Source: DAIOGN01 sp036745245 (lineage in GTDB: Bacteria; Zixibacteria; MSB-5A5; JAUVRN01). From it: DNA of 5,594 bases. Position numbers and translations under genes: made by a program. Shown in pieces: positions 3,775 through 5,594 of the stretch (its first letter is position 1; every line of letters begins with the position of its first letter). The notes below the pieces were generated by a model that ran no database searches, had not been told where the DNA came from, and saw nothing but the letters and a program-made list of their open reading frames with translations. The stretch covers positions 1-5,594 of the forward strand of contig DAIOGN010000172.1 of assembly GCA_036745245.1 (NCBI GenBank), given 5' to 3'.

Positions 3775-5594
3775 CTAGAACCTCCAACCGTTGGCGAGGT
3801 TAGTGGCAGGCTGCACGCCCGACACTACGTCGTACAACAGGTTGTAGTCGTCATTGTCGTGGTCGTTGTCGCCATCCGCGTCGGCCGTGTAGATACCGGC
3901 ACCGGCGGCGGGGAGCAGACCGTCCACGATGTTGCCGAGAGCCACGACGTCCTGCAGATCCACGCAGCCGTCGCAGTTGATGTCGCCCTTGCCGAAGCCC
4001 GCAAAGGCCTTGGCACGGCACGTGACTTCACGATACACCGCTTCGGCACCCGCGGCACCGGCGACGAACGGCAAGCCGTTCACGCCGTCTTCTACACGAT
4101 AGATCGCCATGTAGAATTCCACGGAAGCGCCGTCTGCGATGCTCGGGAAGTGAGCAGCGGACCACAGGGAGGCCAGGTCGGTGTTGGCACACGACGCCGG
4201 ATCCACGGTGGCACAGTAGCCGGCCGGAGCAGACATCATCCGGTAGGCCGCAGCGCCATGACCCTGATCGTCCTGGATGTCAGCGGTCATGAAGGTTGGA
4301 GCACCACCCGAACCGAGGGCGCCCGCACCCACATGGTTGCCATCGAGACGAACGTGTCCGTCCATCCAGGAGCCGGTTCCCGGAGCACCCGCGCCGTTGT
4401 CTTCCTGGGCGTAGCCGTCGTTGTAGCTCCGGACGTTGTCATTCGACGAGATGTCCCAGTCGGTGACCGTGCCGAAGTACACGTTGTTCATGGCGCCCGG
4501 AATGTCACCGGGAGCTCCCACTTCGTTGGTGATCTTGATGCGGTTCAGCAGGAAGTCGCCGAACGCGGGATCCGTTGAGCCCACGCGCTGCACTTCGAGG
4601 AACGCACCACCGCACTGACGCGAGCTGGGCGCGAAGAAGCCGTTGGTGGAAGCCAGGTCAAGCATATTGTACGTGACCTCTTCCACGGCATCCACACCCA
4701 CCGGGCTCGGGTAGTTATTGGCCGCTATCGTCAGACCGCACGGCAGCGTCGGACCCCATTCGCCGGCACGACGCGGGTACCCACCCACGGAGCAGCCGTC
4801 AAAGGCCCAGTGCAGGGAGTCTTGCACCACCATCGCCCAGCCACCGTCGAAGTGGTGAGCGGTCTCGCCGTTGATGTTGAACCCGTCATCGGTATCCGGC
4901 GTGGAGAAATTACTACCGCCGGCTTCAGCGCCGAAGTTGGTGATCCACGCTGAACCCAGACCCGTCGTGATGAAGTCAAGCGCGTCGGGGCAGCCGATGA
5001 ACAGCTCGAACTGGATGAAGGGCAGACCGTAGACCGCGCCGGTCGGATCCTGCGGGTAATAGTCAGGATCGTCCGAATCGATCTCGATGAAGTTGGTGTA
5101 GCCCGTGTTGTTCGTCAGGCCCGTTTCGTCGTAGTCGACGTTCAGGGTCTGCGCGGCGCCCGGAGCGATTGCACCCGGGGCCGTGTTCACGGTGAGGAAC
5201 AGCGGATCGGCGGCCGACTTCGCGCTGTTGGCCGCGAACGTCCGCACGTTGCTGGTTTCCTCATCGCCCTCTTCGACGCCGCCGGTAATTGCGATTGCGC
5301 GCAGCTTCGGCAGGTTCGATTCGGTGAGCAGGGCATTATAGCCCGACAGTCTGCGTTCGGTGCTCAGGGTGCTGGACGCCAGCATCGGGTTGCTGCCGAG
5401 GACGCGTACCGCGGGCGGATTGATCTCCGTATAAGCCGCAACGTTGAGGTCGACGCAGCCGGAGTTCTGGATGGCGTCGACGACGTTGTCGTTGGTGATG
5501 CCGTCGCCAGGCGTGGCCGTACGGAACACGAACTGCGAGTCGATCTGCAGACGCGGCCGATCCGGACCCACGGTGAACACGCAGAGCTGACCCT
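3775..5594 (-). CDS. Secreted multidomain protein with C-terminal type I dockerin-like module, 5' end outside the window
   Basis: The frame is open from the right edge to TAG at 3775. A GTG at 5580 is in frame, but codons before it (GQLC) are also open and no signal peptide follows it, so the real start lies off-window. Numbering from that GTG, residues 125-178 resemble an Ig-like ASPM/choice-of-anchor module (TVNTAPGAIAPGAAQTLNV, then IEIDSDDPD). Residues 197-525 are an unrecognised extracellular-type region rich in Gly, Asp, Asn and aromatics, with eight cysteines across 197-521. Residues 532-590 form a dockerin-like pair of calcium loops: Asp533, Asn535, Asp537, Asp541, Asp544, and Asp567, Asp569, Asp571, Asp575, Asp578. 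In cellulosomes dockerins bind cohesins. In non-cellulolytic lineages such C-terminal pairs are common on exported proteins and their partners are mostly unknown. The protein ends 11 residues later (WRF). Export and calcium binding are inferred. A strong terminator follows. Confidence 0.9.
   Translation of the reverse strand, partial: GQLCVFTVGPDRPRLQIDSQFVFRTATPGDGITNDNVVDAIQNSGCVDLNVAAYTEINPPAVRVLGSNPMLASSTLSTERRLSGYNALLTESNLPKLRAIAITGGVEEGDEETSNVRTFAANSAKSAADPLFLTVNTAPGAIAPGAAQTLNVDYDETGLTNNTGYTNFIEIDSDDPDYYPQDPTGAVYGLPFIQFELFIGCPDALDFITTGLGSAWITNFGAEAGGSNFSTPDTDDGFNINGETAHHFDGGWAMVVQDSLHWAFDGCSVGGYPRRAGEWGPTLPCGLTIAANNYPSPVGVDAVEEVTYNMLDLASTNGFFAPSSRQCGGAFLEVQRVGSTDPAFGDFLLNRIKITNEVGAPGDIPGAMNNVYFGTVTDWDISSNDNVRSYNDGYAQEDNGAGAPGTGSWMDGHVRLDGNHVGAGALGSGGAPTFMTADIQDDQGHGAAAYRMMSAPAGYCATVDPASCANTDLASLWSAAHFPSIADGASVEFYMAIYRVEDGVNGLPFVAGAAGAEAVYREVTCRAKAFAGFGKGDINCDGCVDLQDVVALGNIVDGLLPAAGAGIYTADADGDNDHDNDDYNLLYDVVSGVQPATNLANGWRF

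Noticed and set aside
3859..4578. Plus-strand 239-residue frame
   Set aside because: It lies opposite the dockerin protein and has the repetitive Val/Gly/His composition of an antisense shadow.
5578..5580. GTG as the start of the dockerin protein
   Set aside because: The frame stays open to the window edge, and the residues after it are mature-protein-like with no signal peptide.
1..5594. CRISPR array, insertion sequence or phage remnant
   Set aside because: No regularly spaced repeats, transposase motifs or terminal inverted repeats were seen.

Overview
The window is GC-rich bacterial chromosomal DNA holding four genes in the order minus, plus, plus, minus. It looks like a metagenomic scaffold, because it contains a 10-base run of N. 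Two genes encode large exported proteins of a kind common in Planctomycetes and in FCB-group candidate phyla such as Zixibacteria or Eisenbacteria: an Asp-box beta-propeller with an Fn3-like C-terminus, and a repeat-rich ectoprotein ending in a type I dockerin-like module. That placement rests on protein style alone and is tentative.

Layout. Positions 1-1761 (minus) are the 5' part of a secreted BNR/Asp-box propeller protein. Its frame is open for 587 codons and runs off the left edge. A 386-base divergent intergenic region follows, with a candidate promoter for each direction, an inverted repeat over the minus-strand -10 box, and further hairpins. Positions 2148-2804 (plus) encode a small, extremely Arg/Ser-rich protein resembling histone H1 or protamine, closed by a strong intrinsic terminator. 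Positions 2894-3218 hold a candidate promoter and a long hairpin-rich leader broken by the N gap. The leader ends in a stem that hides the Shine-Dalgarno sequence of the next gene, a 95-residue eight-cysteine zinc-ribbon protein (3219-3506). Positions 3507-3774 are non-coding and contain the terminator of the last gene. Positions 3775-5594 (minus) are the C-terminal 600-odd residues of the dockerin-bearing secreted protein, whose true start lies beyond the right edge.

How the genes relate. Nothing shows that they form one pathway. The propeller and dockerin proteins are both probably exported, but they are separate transcription units with two cytoplasmic, nucleic-acid- or metal-binding-type genes between them. 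The histone-like and zinc-ribbon genes point the same way but are separated by a terminator and a new promoter. The most unusual items are the Arg/Ser-rich protein with its Trp/Tyr-rich insert, and the interrupted structured leader before the zinc-ribbon gene.
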